Notes: generated by a model not told the origin, from the letters alone. 64,000 bases of DNA from Haloimpatiens massiliensis (GCF_900184255.1 NZ_LT854640.1:1921103-1985102), one strand, 5' to 3'. Positions 35,016 to 44,762 are shown, counted from the first letter of the stretch. Made by a program: numbers and translations.

Positions 35016-38000
35016 TTATTTTACAACTTGCATTGACATTTTAAAGTCTTCGCCATTAATCTTCATATCAGTGTATTCAGCTTCAGCATTGTATAAAACT
35101 TCTACTGCAAGAGTTTCTTTCTTTATAGAGTCTTCGAACTTCTTAACTACAGCTTCTAGGGTAGCATTTCCGTCAACATAAAGTTTTATCTTGTCTGCTA
35201 CTTCAAAGCCACTGTCTTTTCTCATGTTTTGGATTTTACTTAATACTTCTCTTAGGTGTCCTTCTTCTCTTAACTCTTCAGTTATATTAGTATCTAGAAC
35301 TACTCCTAAATCTCCCTCACCAGCAAAAGCATATCCTTCAAGACCTTGCATTGTAACAAGTAAGTTTTCACTGTTGAATTCTATTTCTGTTCCTTCTACG
35401 TCAGCCTTAACAACTCCACCATTTTGAACAGTTTGAGCTAAATTCATTTGATTCATTTGGCTTAATGCTTTTCTTATTTTTGGTATTAACTTACCATAGC
35501 TTTTACCAAGTACAGGTAGGTTAGGTTTGATTTCAAAATTAACGCACTCTGATAAGTCTGCACCAAAGGCTATTTCTTTTATATTAAGCTCATCTTTAAC
35601 TATATCTCCATAGTATTCTGGAAGAGTCTTTGTGGAAACAAGCATCTTAGAAAGTGGCTGTCTGTTCTTTATGTTAGCTCCATTTCTAGCGCTTCTTCCA
35701 AGCTTAACTATCTTATAAGCTATATCCATTTCTCTTTCAAGTTCTTCATTTACAAGCTCTACATTGTATTCTGGCCACTTACATAAATGAATACTTTCTG
35801 GAGCCTGTTTATCTAAATTAACCACTAGATTTTGATACATTTCTTCAGCTATAAATGGTATAAATGGTGATGACACTTTAGATAAAGTAACTAAAACTCT
35901 ATATAATGTTACATATGCCCCTATTTTGTCCTCTGTTAGCTCTGTAGTCCAGTATCTAGATCTATTTCTTCTTACATACCAGTTAGAAAGTTCATCAACG
36001 AATTCTTCTATAGTAAGAGCTGCCTTAGTTATTTTATAATTATCAAGATCCTCATCTACAGTTTTAACTAATGTGTTAAGTCTTGACATTATCCACTTAT
36101 CCATTACATTTTCTGAAACAAAGTTCTTGTACTCTAAAGGATTGAAACCATCTAACTCTGCATATAATACATAGAATGAATATACATTCCAGAAGGTACT
36201 TAAGAATTTTCTTTGAACCTCTGCCACATCATCCTTAGAGAATCTAGTTGGAAGCCATGGTGCACTAGCTGTGTAGAAGTGCCATCTTGTAGCATCTGCT
36301 CCTTGAGTTTCTATAACATCAAATGGATCTACTACATTTCCCTTGTGTTTTGACATCTTAATTCCATGTTTATCAAGTACATGACCTAATACCACACAAT
36401 TTTCAAATGGATTAGTGTCAAATATTCCAGTAGATATAGCAAGTAATGTATAGAACCATCCTCTAGTTTGATCCACTGCTTCAGAAATAAATTGTGCTGG
36501 GAAGTTCTTCTCAAACACTTCTTTATTTTCAAATGGATAGTGATGCTGTGCAAATGGCATTGAACCTGAGTCAAACCAACAGTCTATAACTTCTGCTGTT
36601 CTCTTCATTTCCTTTCCACAATGTGGGCAAGTAAGCTTAACCTCATCTATATATGGCTTGTGAAGTTCTACATTTTCTGGAACATTTATGCCCTTTTCTT
36701 CTAATTCTTTTCTGCTTCCTATACATTCTCTGTGACCACATTCACATTCCCATATTGGAAGTGGAGTACCCCAGTATCTATCTCTTGATATACCCCAGTC
36801 AATAACATTTTCAAGGAATTTTCCAAATCTTCCTGTTCTAATGTTATCTGGATACCAATTTATCTTGTTGTTGTTTTCTAAAAGTTTATCTCTAAGAGAT
36901 GTCATTCTTACAAACCAGCTATCCTTTGGATAATATAGAAGTGGTGTGTCACATCTCCAGCAATGTGGGTATGAGTGAGTATATTTTTCAGTTTTAAATA
37001 ACATATTATTCTCTGCCATATACTCTATTATTTTAGGGTCTGCCTTTTTAACAAACATTCCTGCCCATGGAGTTACGCATTCTACGAACTTACCTTCTGC
37101 ATCTACTAGATTCATTAAAGGTATGTTATTAGCCTTACATACAATGCTATCATCTTCACCATAAGCTGGAGCAGTATGAACTATTCCTGTACCATCAGAT
37201 AAAGTTACAAAATCTCCATGTATAACGTAATGAGCCTTTCCCACTGGAGCTTGGAACTTAAATAATTGTTCATACTCTAGGCCTAGAAGCTCTTCTCCTT
37301 TAAATTCCTTAACTATTTCATACTCCATATCCTTTAATACAACTGGAGCTAATTCTTTAGCTAATACGAATACTTCTTCTCCAACCTTAGCCTCTATATA
37401 ATCATATTTCTTATTTACAGTTAAAGCCATATTAGATGGTAGTGTCCAAGGAGTTGTCGTCCAAGCAAGTATGTACTTGTTTTCTTCTCCCTTTACCTTA
37501 AACTTAACTATCGCTGTTGAATCCTTAACATCCTTATATCCTTGAGCAACTTCATGAGAAGAAAGACCTGTTCCACATCTTGGGCAGTATGGAAGTACTT
37601 TGTGTCCTTTATATAACAAATCTTTATCCCACATTTGTTTTAATGCCCACCATACAGACTCTATATAATTGTCGTGATATGTTACATATGGATCATCCAT
37701 ATCAACCCAATATCCCATTTCTTCAGACATTTTCTTCCACATGTCTGTATACTTAAATACGCTTTCCTTACACTGTTTTATAAATTTTTCAACACCGTAA
37801 GATTCAATTTGGTCTTTTCCTGAAATTCCTAGAGACTTTTCTATTTCAAGCTCTACTGGAAGTCCATGAGTATCCCATCCTGCTTTTCTTAAAACCTTAT
37901 ATCCCTTCATTACCTTATATCTTGGGATTAAATCCTTCATAACTCTTGTTAAAACGTGTCCTACGTGAGGTTTTCCGTTAGCTGTTGGAGGTCCATCATA

Positions 38001-38129
38001 AAATGTAAAATACTCTCCATCTTTATTTAAATCAAAATTCTTTTTAACTATATCTCTTTCTTCCCAAAGTTTTAATATGTCTTTTTCCATTTCAGTAAAA
38101 CTTCTAGAAGCATCTACTTTTTTGTACAT
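35016..38129 (-). CDS. ileS: Isoleucyl-tRNA synthetase
   Basis: Charges tRNA-Ile in the cytoplasm. The 1,037-residue class Ia synthetase has the HIGH motif as HVGH within PPTANGKPHVGHVLTR (around residues 47-62) and KMSKS as KMSKHKGNVVDPF (around 595). The editing domain (TTPWTLPSNMALTV, about 225-240) and a tRNA-binding C-terminal region are present. The length, the KMSKH variant and CPRCG/CWRCDTP Cys clusters fit the eukaryote-like type 2 IleRS, which is often associated with reduced mupirocin sensitivity; that resistance is inference. A T-box leader lies upstream, so expression should respond to uncharged tRNA-Ile. Confidence 0.97.
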   Translation of the reverse strand: MYKKVDASRSFTEMEKDILKLWEERDIVKKNFDLNKDGEYFTFYDGPPTANGKPHVGHVLTRVMKDLIPRYKVMKGYKVLRKAGWDTHGLPVELEIEKSLGISGKDQIESYGVEKFIKQCKESVFKYTDMWKKMSEEMGYWVDMDDPYVTYHDNYIESVWWALKQMWDKDLLYKGHKVLPYCPRCGTGLSSHEVAQGYKDVKDSTAIVKFKVKGEENKYILAWTTTPWTLPSNMALTVNKKYDYIEAKVGEEVFVLAKELAPVVLKDMEYEIVKEFKGEELLGLEYEQLFKFQAPVGKAHYVIHGDFVTLSDGTGIVHTAPAYGEDDSIVCKANNIPLMNLVDAEGKFVECVTPWAGMFVKKADPKIIEYMAENNMLFKTEKYTHSYPHCWRCDTPLLYYPKDSWFVRMTSLRDKLLENNNKINWYPDNIRTGRFGKFLENVIDWGISRDRYWGTPLPIWECECGHRECIGSRKELEEKGINVPENVELHKPYIDEVKLTCPHCGKEMKRTAEVIDCWFDSGSMPFAQHHYPFENKEVFEKNFPAQFISEAVDQTRGWFYTLLAISTGIFDTNPFENCVVLGHVLDKHGIKMSKHKGNVVDPFDVIETQGADATRWHFYTASAPWLPTRFSKDDVAEVQRKFLSTFWNVYSFYVLYAELDGFNPLEYKNFVSENVMDKWIMSRLNTLVKTVDEDLDNYKITKAALTIEEFVDELSNWYVRRNRSRYWTTELTEDKIGAYVTLYRVLVTLSKVSSPFIPFIAEEMYQNLVVNLDKQAPESIHLCKWPEYNVELVNEELEREMDIAYKIVKLGRSARNGANIKNRQPLSKMLVSTKTLPEYYGDIVKDELNIKEIAFGADLSECVNFEIKPNLPVLGKSYGKLIPKIRKALSQMNQMNLAQTVQNGGVVKADVEGTEIEFNSENLLVTMQGLEGYAFAGEGDLGVVLDTNITEELREEGHLREVLSKIQNMRKDSGFEVADKIKLYVDGNATLEAVVKKFEDSIKKETLAVEVLYNAEAEYTDMKINGEDFKMSMQVVK

Positions 38130-38322
38130 TATACAAACTCCTTTCCTTTATATACTAAATATTCCTTAACTTTATAACTTTAGTTTTTCAAACTTTAGTG
38201 TAAACTATCACCACTTATAGGAAATAGCAATCTCTTGGTGAATATATCTAACCATATAAGTTTCCCTCCACTATAAAGTTCATCTAACCTTTCTGTTAAA
38301 TATTATAATATTTCAATAAATT

Positions 38323-38630
38323 ACTTTAAAAATAACAAAAGACTCCGTCCTCAATAGGACGAAGTCATAACTTCGCTATACCACCTAATGGTTAATATAC
38401 ACTTCAAGCACTCTTTGCACAAAACAAAATACTTTCGCACCAGTGATTACTCTATTCTTTAACGCAGAATTACGGATAGACTTACTTTTAAAAATTCGGT
38501 CTTCAGCTCATAGGTGATTTTCCTAAACTCTTACCTGCCAGGCTTCCACCTTCCCCGACTCTCTTTAAGACCTCAAGTATAGTACTCTTCCTAATCACAG
38601 CTTTTTAAGACAATATATAGAATTCAACTT
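38323..38630 (-). promoter_or_regulatory. T-box leader of ileS
   Basis: The minus-strand leader has the T-box sequence TTAGGTGGTATAGCG (AGGTGGTA at 38386..38379) and a downstream terminator GACTTCGTCC-TATT-GAGGACGGAGTC plus T-run (38366..38323). The T-box overlaps the competing antiterminator. Stem I is closed by GGTCTT/AAGACC and includes GAGAGTCGGGGAAGG. An ATC followed by A (38518..38516) is placed as a plausible specifier codon for isoleucine. Confidence 0.9.
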
Positions 38631-38636
38631 CCTACT

Positions 38637-38665
38637 ATTATATTATATCAAAAATTTATTGTCAA
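38637..38665 (-). promoter_or_regulatory. Sigma-A promoter of the ileS T-box transcript
   Basis: TTGACA (38665..38660) and TATAAT (38642..38637), 17-bp spacer, both perfect consensus, just upstream of the T-box leader. Confidence 0.85.
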
Positions 38666-38702
38666 TAAAACTTTTAAAATTTTCAAATTTCTTTTCATGT
38701 AT

Positions 38703-39737
38703 CTAACTAAATATATTATATATATTTATTGAATTAACTACAATATATATAGCAATAGTAATTATAAGTGGCACATCCATTATTTTTTCTTTATTTTCCT
38801 TTGAGGAACTTATCTCTTCCTCAGATAATTTAGCTTCTTTATAAATTTTATTTTTTATAACTCCTTCATTAATAAATTCATTGTTATTGAACCTAATATC
38901 ATCAATATTTTTTAAATCCATACCATGATTTTTTGCTAACTTTTTCATAAGCATATTTACTATTATAAATGATATAATAGCCACTATACATAGCCCCAAT
39001 ACAAAGCCTATTTTTGTAGCTAAAGATCCATTAAGTATATCTGCTGCTGAAGATGATACGCTTTCTCCAGCTTCCATAGCCTTTTTAACAGATATATCCG
39101 ACATTATAATTTGAGTTCCATTAACTATAAAATGACTTAACATTGAAGAAAATATTGATCCTGTTATATGGACTAAATAAGCAAATAAAACTCCCATAAC
39201 AAAAGTATATAGGAACATTTGAATGTTCATGTGTAAAATAGCAAATAATAATCCTGTAAGTATTGCGGATTTCTTAAGTCCTATATGTTTATAATTAGAT
39301 AAAACCACTCCTCTTACACATAGTTCTTCTAGAACAGCCGGCATAACAGCTATAACTAAAAGTCTAATCCATATAGGCACATCAATACTTCCTGAAAGCA
39401 AATTTGCTACATTATTAGGAAGCATTAAAGCAACTATACCAGATAAACAATTAAGTAAAGGCTGAACCAATATAGATATTAAAATTATCATTAACAAGTC
39501 CTTACCACCTAAAACTTTTATCCTTAATACATCTTTAGCAGATTCTCTGTTTATTATAAAGTATACTGTTAATGGTATGGCCAAAAATACTAAATTAGCT
39601 ATGAACATTAATGAATAATTGCTTAGCTTAAAAACTTTATTTAAAGGATCAGCTAAAATTGCAAAGGATATATTTAGGATTACTAAAAACATTATAAATA
39701 AATTTCCTTTATGAACCCTCTTTTCCACACTCATCAC
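38703..39737 (-). CDS. CPBP-family intramembrane metalloprotease
   Basis: A 344-residue integral membrane protein of the CAAX protease/bacteriocin-processing (Abi) family. The catalytic motifs are visible: EExxxR as EELCVRG (around residues 137-143), FxxxH as FAILHM (around 165-170) and HFxxN as SHFIVNG (around 201-207). About eight membrane helices. In bacteria members process peptides, act in bacteriocin immunity or in stress responses; the substrate here is unknown. The start is ambiguous: GTG at 39737, ATG at 39734, or GTG at 39728, all near a GGGGTG. It is transcribed alone, next to ileS. Confidence 0.85.
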   Translation of the reverse strand: MMSVEKRVHKGNLFIMFLVILNISFAILADPLNKVFKLSNYSLMFIANLVFLAIPLTVYFIINRESAKDVLRIKVLGGKDLLMIILISILVQPLLNCLSGIVALMLPNNVANLLSGSIDVPIWIRLLVIAVMPAVLEELCVRGVVLSNYKHIGLKKSAILTGLLFAILHMNIQMFLYTFVMGVLFAYLVHITGSIFSSMLSHFIVNGTQIIMSDISVKKAMEAGESVSSSAADILNGSLATKIGFVLGLCIVAIISFIIVNMLMKKLAKNHGMDLKNIDDIRFNNNEFINEGVIKNKIYKEAKLSEEEISSSKENKEKIMDVPLIITIAIYIVVNSINIYNIFS

Positions 39738-40060
39738 CCCATTATATCATATTTATTCGACTTTTATTTCTCATTATAATACATATTTGGTATTAATTCA
39801 AATTAGTATTATTTAAATTAAATTTATAATTATCAATGATTAACTGTCACTAACGGTTGAATTACTTTTAAATTTTAAATTTTAAATTAAAAACCCTTAT
39901 TAATCTAATGTAGAGCTTGAGCTTTATGTGCGAAAGTTGAGTTATTAATTAAATGAAATGTTCATATATACTAAAATGACTTATTAGTATAAAAAAATTA
40001 TTTTCACACAAAATATTAATAAATATATAAAAATATACATTTATAGAAAGGGGAATTCTC
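39738..40060. other. Intergenic region, divergent promoters only
   Basis: About 320 bp of AT-rich sequence between the divergent protease and CotF-like genes. I see runs such as repeated TTTTAAATT but no hairpin, repeat copy or convincing coding frame. The CotF-like promoter must lie here, and a sporulation sigma-factor site could not be assigned with confidence. Confidence 0.5.
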
Positions 40061-40543
40061 ATGAATTTATCTCAAAAAGAAAGGTTACTTTTACAAGACC
40101 AAAAATCTCATGAGCAATTGTGTATTGACAAATATACAAATTACGCTAATAGAGCTACGGACCCAAGTTTAAAGCAAATGTTTTTAAATCATGCTTCTCA
40201 GGAACAAGAACATTTAAACACCATAAATCAAATGTTAAATGGCCAAGTACCTAGTTTAAATCAGCAAAGTAGTGGAAGTGCACAAAATGCTGCTAATAAT
40301 CCTACGCAAAATATGAATACTTCAACTACAGCTACGGGAATGGATAATGTTGCAGACGGTAAATTATGCGAAGACCTATTAATGACAGAAAAATACGTAT
40401 CTAATACTTATGATACTACAATTTTTGAATTTAAAGATTCTCATGCTAGAGAAGTGTTAAACCACATTCAAAAGGAAGAACAAAAACATGGTGAAGATAT
40501 ATTTAATTATATGAACTCCAGAGGTTTATATAACGGCCAATAA
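40061..40543 (+). CDS. CotF-family spore coat protein
   Basis: A 160-residue protein with two ferritin-like helical halves, KERLLLQDQKSHEQLCIDKYTNYANRA at the N-terminus (in overlapping blocks) and LCEDLLMTEKYVSNTYDTTIFE in the C-terminal part, separated by a Gln/Asn/Ser/Thr-rich linker (residues about 65-105). The E..H pattern (ASQEQEHLNT; HIQKEEQKHGED) is typical of the coat protein F family. Likely a coat or spore-associated component. AAGGGG precedes the ATG. A terminator hairpin follows. Confidence 0.85.
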   Translation: MNLSQKERLLLQDQKSHEQLCIDKYTNYANRATDPSLKQMFLNHASQEQEHLNTINQMLNGQVPSLNQQSSGSAQNAANNPTQNMNTSTTATGMDNVADGKLCEDLLMTEKYVSNTYDTTIFEFKDSHAREVLNHIQKEEQKHGEDIFNYMNSRGLYNGQ

Positions 40544-40585
40544 TTTTAAATCTCACTATTTATAACTTAATATATTTAAAGTCTA

Positions 40586-40611
40586 AAAGGCTGCCTATTA
40601 AGGCCGCCTTT
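40586..40611 (+). terminator. Terminator after the CotF-like gene
   Basis: AAAGGC-T-GCC loop GGC-C-GCCTTT hairpin followed by TAATTTTAAA; may serve the convergent PqqD gene too. Confidence 0.7.
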
Positions 40612-40632
40612 AATTTTAAATTAAAATTCTAC

Positions 40633-40974
40633 CTACGTTATTTCTATTAAATTATTATTGATAAGTATTTTTATGTACGTAAGTAGCCTTTCCATAGCCG
40701 GTTCTGCCTCTTTACCGAATCTCTGTTTTACCGCTTCACATATATCTCTAATATTACTTACTCCGTCACATTTTTCCCAAACAAAAGACCCTAATTCATC
40801 CAATTCAATATTTACAGATTTAGGTGACTTAAATATTTTTTGCATAATTTTATCAAAAACTTTATTTCTATTAATAACTAATATTATTAAATTCTCCTTC
40901 TTTTCCCACTCTATTTCAGGATTTTTATATGGAATCATTAGTACAGCATTTTTCCTTAATTTTTTATTTTTCAA
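40633..40974 (-). CDS. PqqD-family protein (pair 1)
   Basis: A 113-residue protein with a PqqD/RiPP-recognition-element-like winged-helix fold: the family block ELDELGSFVWEKCDGVSNIRDI (in overlapping stretches) and a helical C-terminus (RFGKEAEPAMERLLTYIKIL). TTG start, with GGGGGTG 5 bp before. It lies downstream of the first OPT transporter but with its own upstream region, and is clearly paralogous to 44824..45165, which likewise sits after an OPT gene. No radical-SAM maturase or precursor peptide is nearby, so a classical RiPP role is not supported; a function linked to peptide uptake is inferred. Confidence 0.8.
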   Translation of the reverse strand: MKNKKLRKNAVLMIPYKNPEIEWEKKENLIILVINRNKVFDKIMQKIFKSPKSVNIELDELGSFVWEKCDGVSNIRDICEAVKQRFGKEAEPAMERLLTYIKILINNNLIEIT

Positions 40975-41171
40975 AATTACACCCCCAAAATTACTGCTTG
41001 CTTACTGAACTTTAACACATAATTTTGAAATTCACATTAAATTAATAAATGAAATACAAATACGGTTTTAATTTATAATTTTATAACTGCGCAAGTAAAT
41101 TACTTATAAAAATTCATAATATAATTCCAATATTTAATTATTAAAGTAATTTGTACTACTTTTTTTATATA

Positions 41172-41208
41172 ACTAGATGCTAGGAATTTCTAGTACCCAG
41201 CATCTAGT
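41172..41208 (-). terminator. Hairpin after OPT transporter 1
   Basis: ACTAGATGCT / AGCATCTAGT, perfect 10-bp stem with a 17-nt loop. It lacks a clear U-run on the minus strand, so termination is uncertain. Confidence 0.45.
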
Positions 41209-41226
41209 ATTTAATTAGGTACATGA

Positions 41227-41365
41227 AAATAAATAACAAGTCAAAGATGCAGGTATATTTTGTGTCAGACAAGGAAGCAGGTTCCGCCGCTAGTAGAACT
41301 ATCGGTGAGTTCTGCTGACGCAGTATGACTCAAAATAGACTAGCATACTGACTTGTTATTTATTT
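41227..41365. repeat. ~139-bp imperfect palindrome (third family)
   Basis: Ends AAATAAATAACAAGTCA and TGACTTGTTATTTATTT are perfectly complementary; inner arms TATTTTGTGTCAG and ATGACTCAAAATA also pair. The GC-richer centre contains GGTTCCGCCGCTAGTAGAAC. Only one copy occurs in the window. Likely a non-autonomous palindromic repeat. Confidence 0.7.
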
Positions 41366-41400
41366 GAATGTGCCTTAGGTTTTATTTATAAATAGAATCA

Positions 41401-43317
41401 CTATTTAGAATTATTTACTATTTTTTTCTTTTTCCAAAATACTTGATATAGTAGCGTTAGGGTAACTATTAAGAAGAATATTATAGAAACCCATTGTCCT
41501 AATATAGGCTCTTCAGGTCCAAAGCTACCTCTAGCTGCGACTATTGCTGCTATTATAACGCCCATTAATCCTTCACCAGCTATAAGTCCTGATGAATACA
41601 ATACTCCTTTTTCTGTCTTTTCTTTTAATGTTGCTTCATCTTTAACTTTCTTATCTAATATACCTTTTATAGCTCCTCCGACCATTATAGGAGTTGAAAG
41701 ATGTATTGGTAAATATAATCCTATAGCTACTGGAAGTGATGGTATTCCAAATATTTCTATCATTACAGCAGATGCTATACCCACAAACACCAAATTCCAT
41801 GGTAAGTTTCCTTTCATTATACCTTCTATAACCATTTTCATTAAACTAGCTTGAGGTGCTGAAAGATCTTTAGATCCAAAAGTATACGCTTTATTAAGAG
41901 TAATTAATATAAATCCAATAAATACTGCTGATGCAATTACTCCTATAAGCTCTCCTATTTGTTGTTTCTTTGGTGTTGATCCTACCAAATAACCAGTCTT
42001 CAAATCTTGAGAAGTATCTCCAGCTATAGCTGATGCAGTACATATTATTGCACCTACACAAAGTGCTGCTACCATTCCTTTTGTGTCAGACCATCCTGCA
42101 GCTTTCATTATAATTGCTGTGAATAATAATGTAGCTATGGTCATACCAGATACTGGATTAGATGAACTTCCTACAAGCCCTACTATTCTAGAAGATACAG
42201 TTACAAAGAAGAATCCAAATACAACTACAAGTATAGCTCCAAGCCATCCAACCTTTATTTGAGGAAGTGCTACCATTAGAACTATAGCTGCTATTATAAC
42301 TATTATTATAAACTTTGAACTTAATTCTTGATCTGTTCTTAAAATAGAAGCCTTTCCTTTATTTTTATATCCCTGAACAGCTTGCTTAAATGATGATATT
42401 ATAGTTGGAAGTGACTTAATTAAGCTTATTATTCCTCCAGCTGCCACTGCTCCTGCACCTATATATTTAATGTAACTACTCCATATGCCCCAATAATCCA
42501 TTGATGCAATAGCTTTAGTAGCCGGTGCTACAATATTGCCTCCTCCAAATAAAGCTATTAAAGGCATAAAACAGAACCATCCTAAAATAGCTCCTACCAA
42601 CATATAAGCTGAAATCTTAGGTCCTATTATAAATCCTACACCAAGTAATGCAGGATATACATCCATACCTATAGCTGCTCCATTTAAATTTCCCTTGAAT
42701 CCATAACTAATTTCTGTTGGAAATAATTTTATTCCATCCCCTATGAACTTATATACTAGTCCTATTAATCCACCAGTAAATACTAATTTTGCGCTAGCTC
42801 CTCCCTCTTCACCAGCAACTAAAACCTCTGCACAAGCTGCTCCTTCTGGATAAGGAAGTTTTCCATGTTCTTGAACTATTAAGTATCTTCTTATAGGAAC
42901 CATAAATACAACTCCAAGTACACCACCAATTAAAGTTATAAGTCCCATATCTAAAGCACTTGGATTTTCTCCCCATAAAAACAAAGCTGGAAGTGTAAAT
43001 ATAGCCCCTGCAGCCAACGATTCTCCTGCTGATGCTATAGTTTGAACCATATTGTTTTCAAGTATAGACTTTCTTCTTAGTATAACTCTTACAATTGCCA
43101 TAGAAATAACCGCTGCTGGAATTGAAGCGGATACAGTCATACCGACTTTAAGCCCTAAATATGCATTAGCTGCACCAAATACAACGGAAAGAATAATACC
43201 TATAATTACAGAAAGCACAGTGAATTCAGGCATCACCTTATCACTTGGTACATAAGGAATATATTCTTGCCCTTCTTTTAAGCCATAAGCTCCATCAGGC
43301 AAACCCCTTTTACTCAT
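41401..43317 (-). CDS. OPT-family oligopeptide transporter 1
   Basis: A 638-residue membrane protein of the OPT family (oligopeptide/siderophore-peptide uptake driven by ion gradient), with about 14-16 hydrophobic helices. Recognisable blocks: FGAANAYLGLKVGMTVSASIPAA (in overlapping stretches near residue 45-65), the GESLAAGAIFTLPAL and YPEGAACAEVLVAGE blocks (about 95 and 155), and GDTSQDLKTGYLVGSTPKKQQ (about 430). GGGAGG precedes the ATG. Paralogue of 45461..47380. Substrate is unknown; prokaryotic members usually take peptides. Confidence 0.92.
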   Translation of the reverse strand: MSKRGLPDGAYGLKEGQEYIPYVPSDKVMPEFTVLSVIIGIILSVVFGAANAYLGLKVGMTVSASIPAAVISMAIVRVILRRKSILENNMVQTIASAGESLAAGAIFTLPALFLWGENPSALDMGLITLIGGVLGVVFMVPIRRYLIVQEHGKLPYPEGAACAEVLVAGEEGGASAKLVFTGGLIGLVYKFIGDGIKLFPTEISYGFKGNLNGAAIGMDVYPALLGVGFIIGPKISAYMLVGAILGWFCFMPLIALFGGGNIVAPATKAIASMDYWGIWSSYIKYIGAGAVAAGGIISLIKSLPTIISSFKQAVQGYKNKGKASILRTDQELSSKFIIIVIIAAIVLMVALPQIKVGWLGAILVVVFGFFFVTVSSRIVGLVGSSSNPVSGMTIATLLFTAIIMKAAGWSDTKGMVAALCVGAIICTASAIAGDTSQDLKTGYLVGSTPKKQQIGELIGVIASAVFIGFILITLNKAYTFGSKDLSAPQASLMKMVIEGIMKGNLPWNLVFVGIASAVMIEIFGIPSLPVAIGLYLPIHLSTPIMVGGAIKGILDKKVKDEATLKEKTEKGVLYSSGLIAGEGLMGVIIAAIVAARGSFGPEEPILGQWVSIIFFLIVTLTLLYQVFWKKKKIVNNSK

Positions 43318-43414
43318 ACAAATCCTCCCTTTTATTTTTGTTTATACTCAAATATATTCAATTATATTTATAAAAATACCTAAAATAAGAAAATTGTGAA
43401 GCAAGTGCCATAAG

Positions 43415-43646
43415 AAAAATCTGTCTTTAAGTCCACAATAAATATATTTTATTAGACTGTTCGCAATACGCCAAGAAATTCTAATGTTTTCAAATTTTAA
43501 TACCCTAAAGCTTTCAAACTCGCTTCTAACGGCGCTCAAACATGAAAGCTTCTTAACGGGTATTGAAATTTGAAAACAAAGAATTTCTAAGGCTAGCTCA
43601 ATAGTCTAAAAAAATATATTTATTGTTACCTTAAAGACAGATTTTT
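43415..43646. repeat. Long-palindrome repeat (type 1), left end of composite element 2
   Basis: Near-identical to 10021..10252, differing at a handful of positions. Confidence 0.85.
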
Positions 43647-43829
43647 CGGTTCATACGTACATTACTTATGGGGGAGACAGCCTACTAAAGGATGATTTTC
43701 CTCCGCTATGCTACAGAAAATCTTTAATTAAATAAAAAATATATAAATACAATAATTTGATAATAAAAACTATAATTACACTATTAATCGAATAATTATA
43801 GCTTTTTCTTTTAAGCCTTTACAAGCTTT

Positions 43830-44062
43830 TATTGGCGGCAGCCAGTCTAAATATTAAAGCTAAGATTTATACAAGCCAATGCATTATGGTAAAATATATT
43901 AAATTTTATCCAATATTTTATTTTAATAATTATGTATTTACTAGTACCTAATTAAAGTGACTAATTGTATCTTCCAATTAGTCAAAATATTATTAATAAC
44001 CGGCATTTAAGTTCTAAACGAAAGGCTACGCCTAAAAAGATTATGGGAGCCTTTTTATTTGT
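43830..44062 (+). ncRNA. Candidate structured RNA in composite element 2
   Basis: Repeats the stems seen in element 1: TTGGC/GCCAA around TCTAAAT/ATTTA(T)A, CATTTAAGT, and the AAAGGCT/AGCCTTT terminator-like stem followed by T-rich sequence, with the alternative AGGC-UAC-GCCU hairpin. The large loop insertion without loss of the stems argues that the stems matter. Family not recognised and transcription unproven. Confidence 0.35.
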
Positions 44063-44149
44063 TTTATAAATTAAAGATTTTCCGTAACGTAGTGGAGGAA
44101 AATCATCCTTTAGTGGGCTTCTCTTCTCCAACCATAAACATATTAAACT

Positions 44150-44380
44150 AAAAATCTGATTTTAATGTAGTAATAAATGTAGAATTGGGGACTATTGAAC
44201 TAGCCTTAAAACTTCTTATGTCTCACAGTTAAAGACCCGTTAAGAAGCTTTCATGTTTGAACGAGGAACGAGTGAGTTTGAAAGCTTTAGGGGCTTTAAC
44301 TGTGAGACATTTAGAAGTTCTTGGCGTATTGTGAACGGTCCCAAATTATACATTTATTACGGAATTAAAATCAGATTTTT
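44150..44380. repeat. Long-palindrome repeat (type 2), right end of composite element 2
   Basis: Near-identical to 10665..10895. The homology to that copy runs a further 17-20 bp (TCTTCAAT.TATTATGTCACAA), into the neighbouring gene's stop codon region in both places. Confidence 0.85.
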
Positions 44381-44402
44381 CTTCAATGTATTATGTCACA
44401 AT

Positions 44403-44762
44403 TTATGCTTTCTGTGTATTTTGCTTTAGGGTAAATATTTGTTCATTTTTTCTCATTTTTATAGATATCTTTCCCTCTTTATATAATTTATCTGTTACTA
44501 TTCTAGAAAACTGTAGTGGATTTTCTACTTGAACTCTCTTTCTACTCCAAAATACAGATGTAGATACCCCTTTTATTAAATTTTGTACATCATTTAAACT
44601 GGCATATTCATTTTTATTTAAATACTTAAGAACTTTTTCTGCACACTTTATACAAAGCTTATTGGTAAGTCCTGCTGCTAGATTTCTTTCTTTTATAGTT
44701 CCTATGTACACCATACTCATCGTTATTAATACAATACAAATAAAATATATAAAATACCTCAT
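44403..44762 (-). CDS. Membrane-anchored protein of unknown function
   Basis: A 119-residue protein, one N-terminal membrane helix (MRYFIYFICIVLITMSMVYIG) and a basic helical domain ending in IFTLKQNTQKA. ATG at 44762 is chosen because GGGGGGAGC lies 4-5 bp before it; the more upstream ATG at 44777 overlaps that site. The cytoplasmic part (YASLNDVQNLIKGVSTSVFWSR...) has a look of a small winged-helix domain, not confirmed. It lies 61 bp after the second PqqD gene and may be cotranscribed. Confidence 0.7.
   Translation of the reverse strand: MRYFIYFICIVLITMSMVYIGTIKERNLAAGLTNKLCIKCAEKVLKYLNKNEYASLNDVQNLIKGVSTSVFWSRKRVQVENPLQFSRIVTDKLYKEGKISIKMRKNEQIFTLKQNTQKA

Larger units (their letters stand above)
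43415..44380. mobile_element. Non-coding composite repeat element 2
   Basis: A 966-bp unit of the same order and orientation as 10021..10895: type-1 palindrome, inner arms, structured core, inner arm, type-2 palindrome. It is longer because about 85 bp, including a TGACTAATTG/CAATTAGTCA hairpin (about 43962..43988), are inserted in the loop after the ATTTAGAC-type stem. It lies upstream of OPT transporter 1 and ends 22 bp from the stop of the 44403 gene. No coding frame. Confidence 0.65.
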
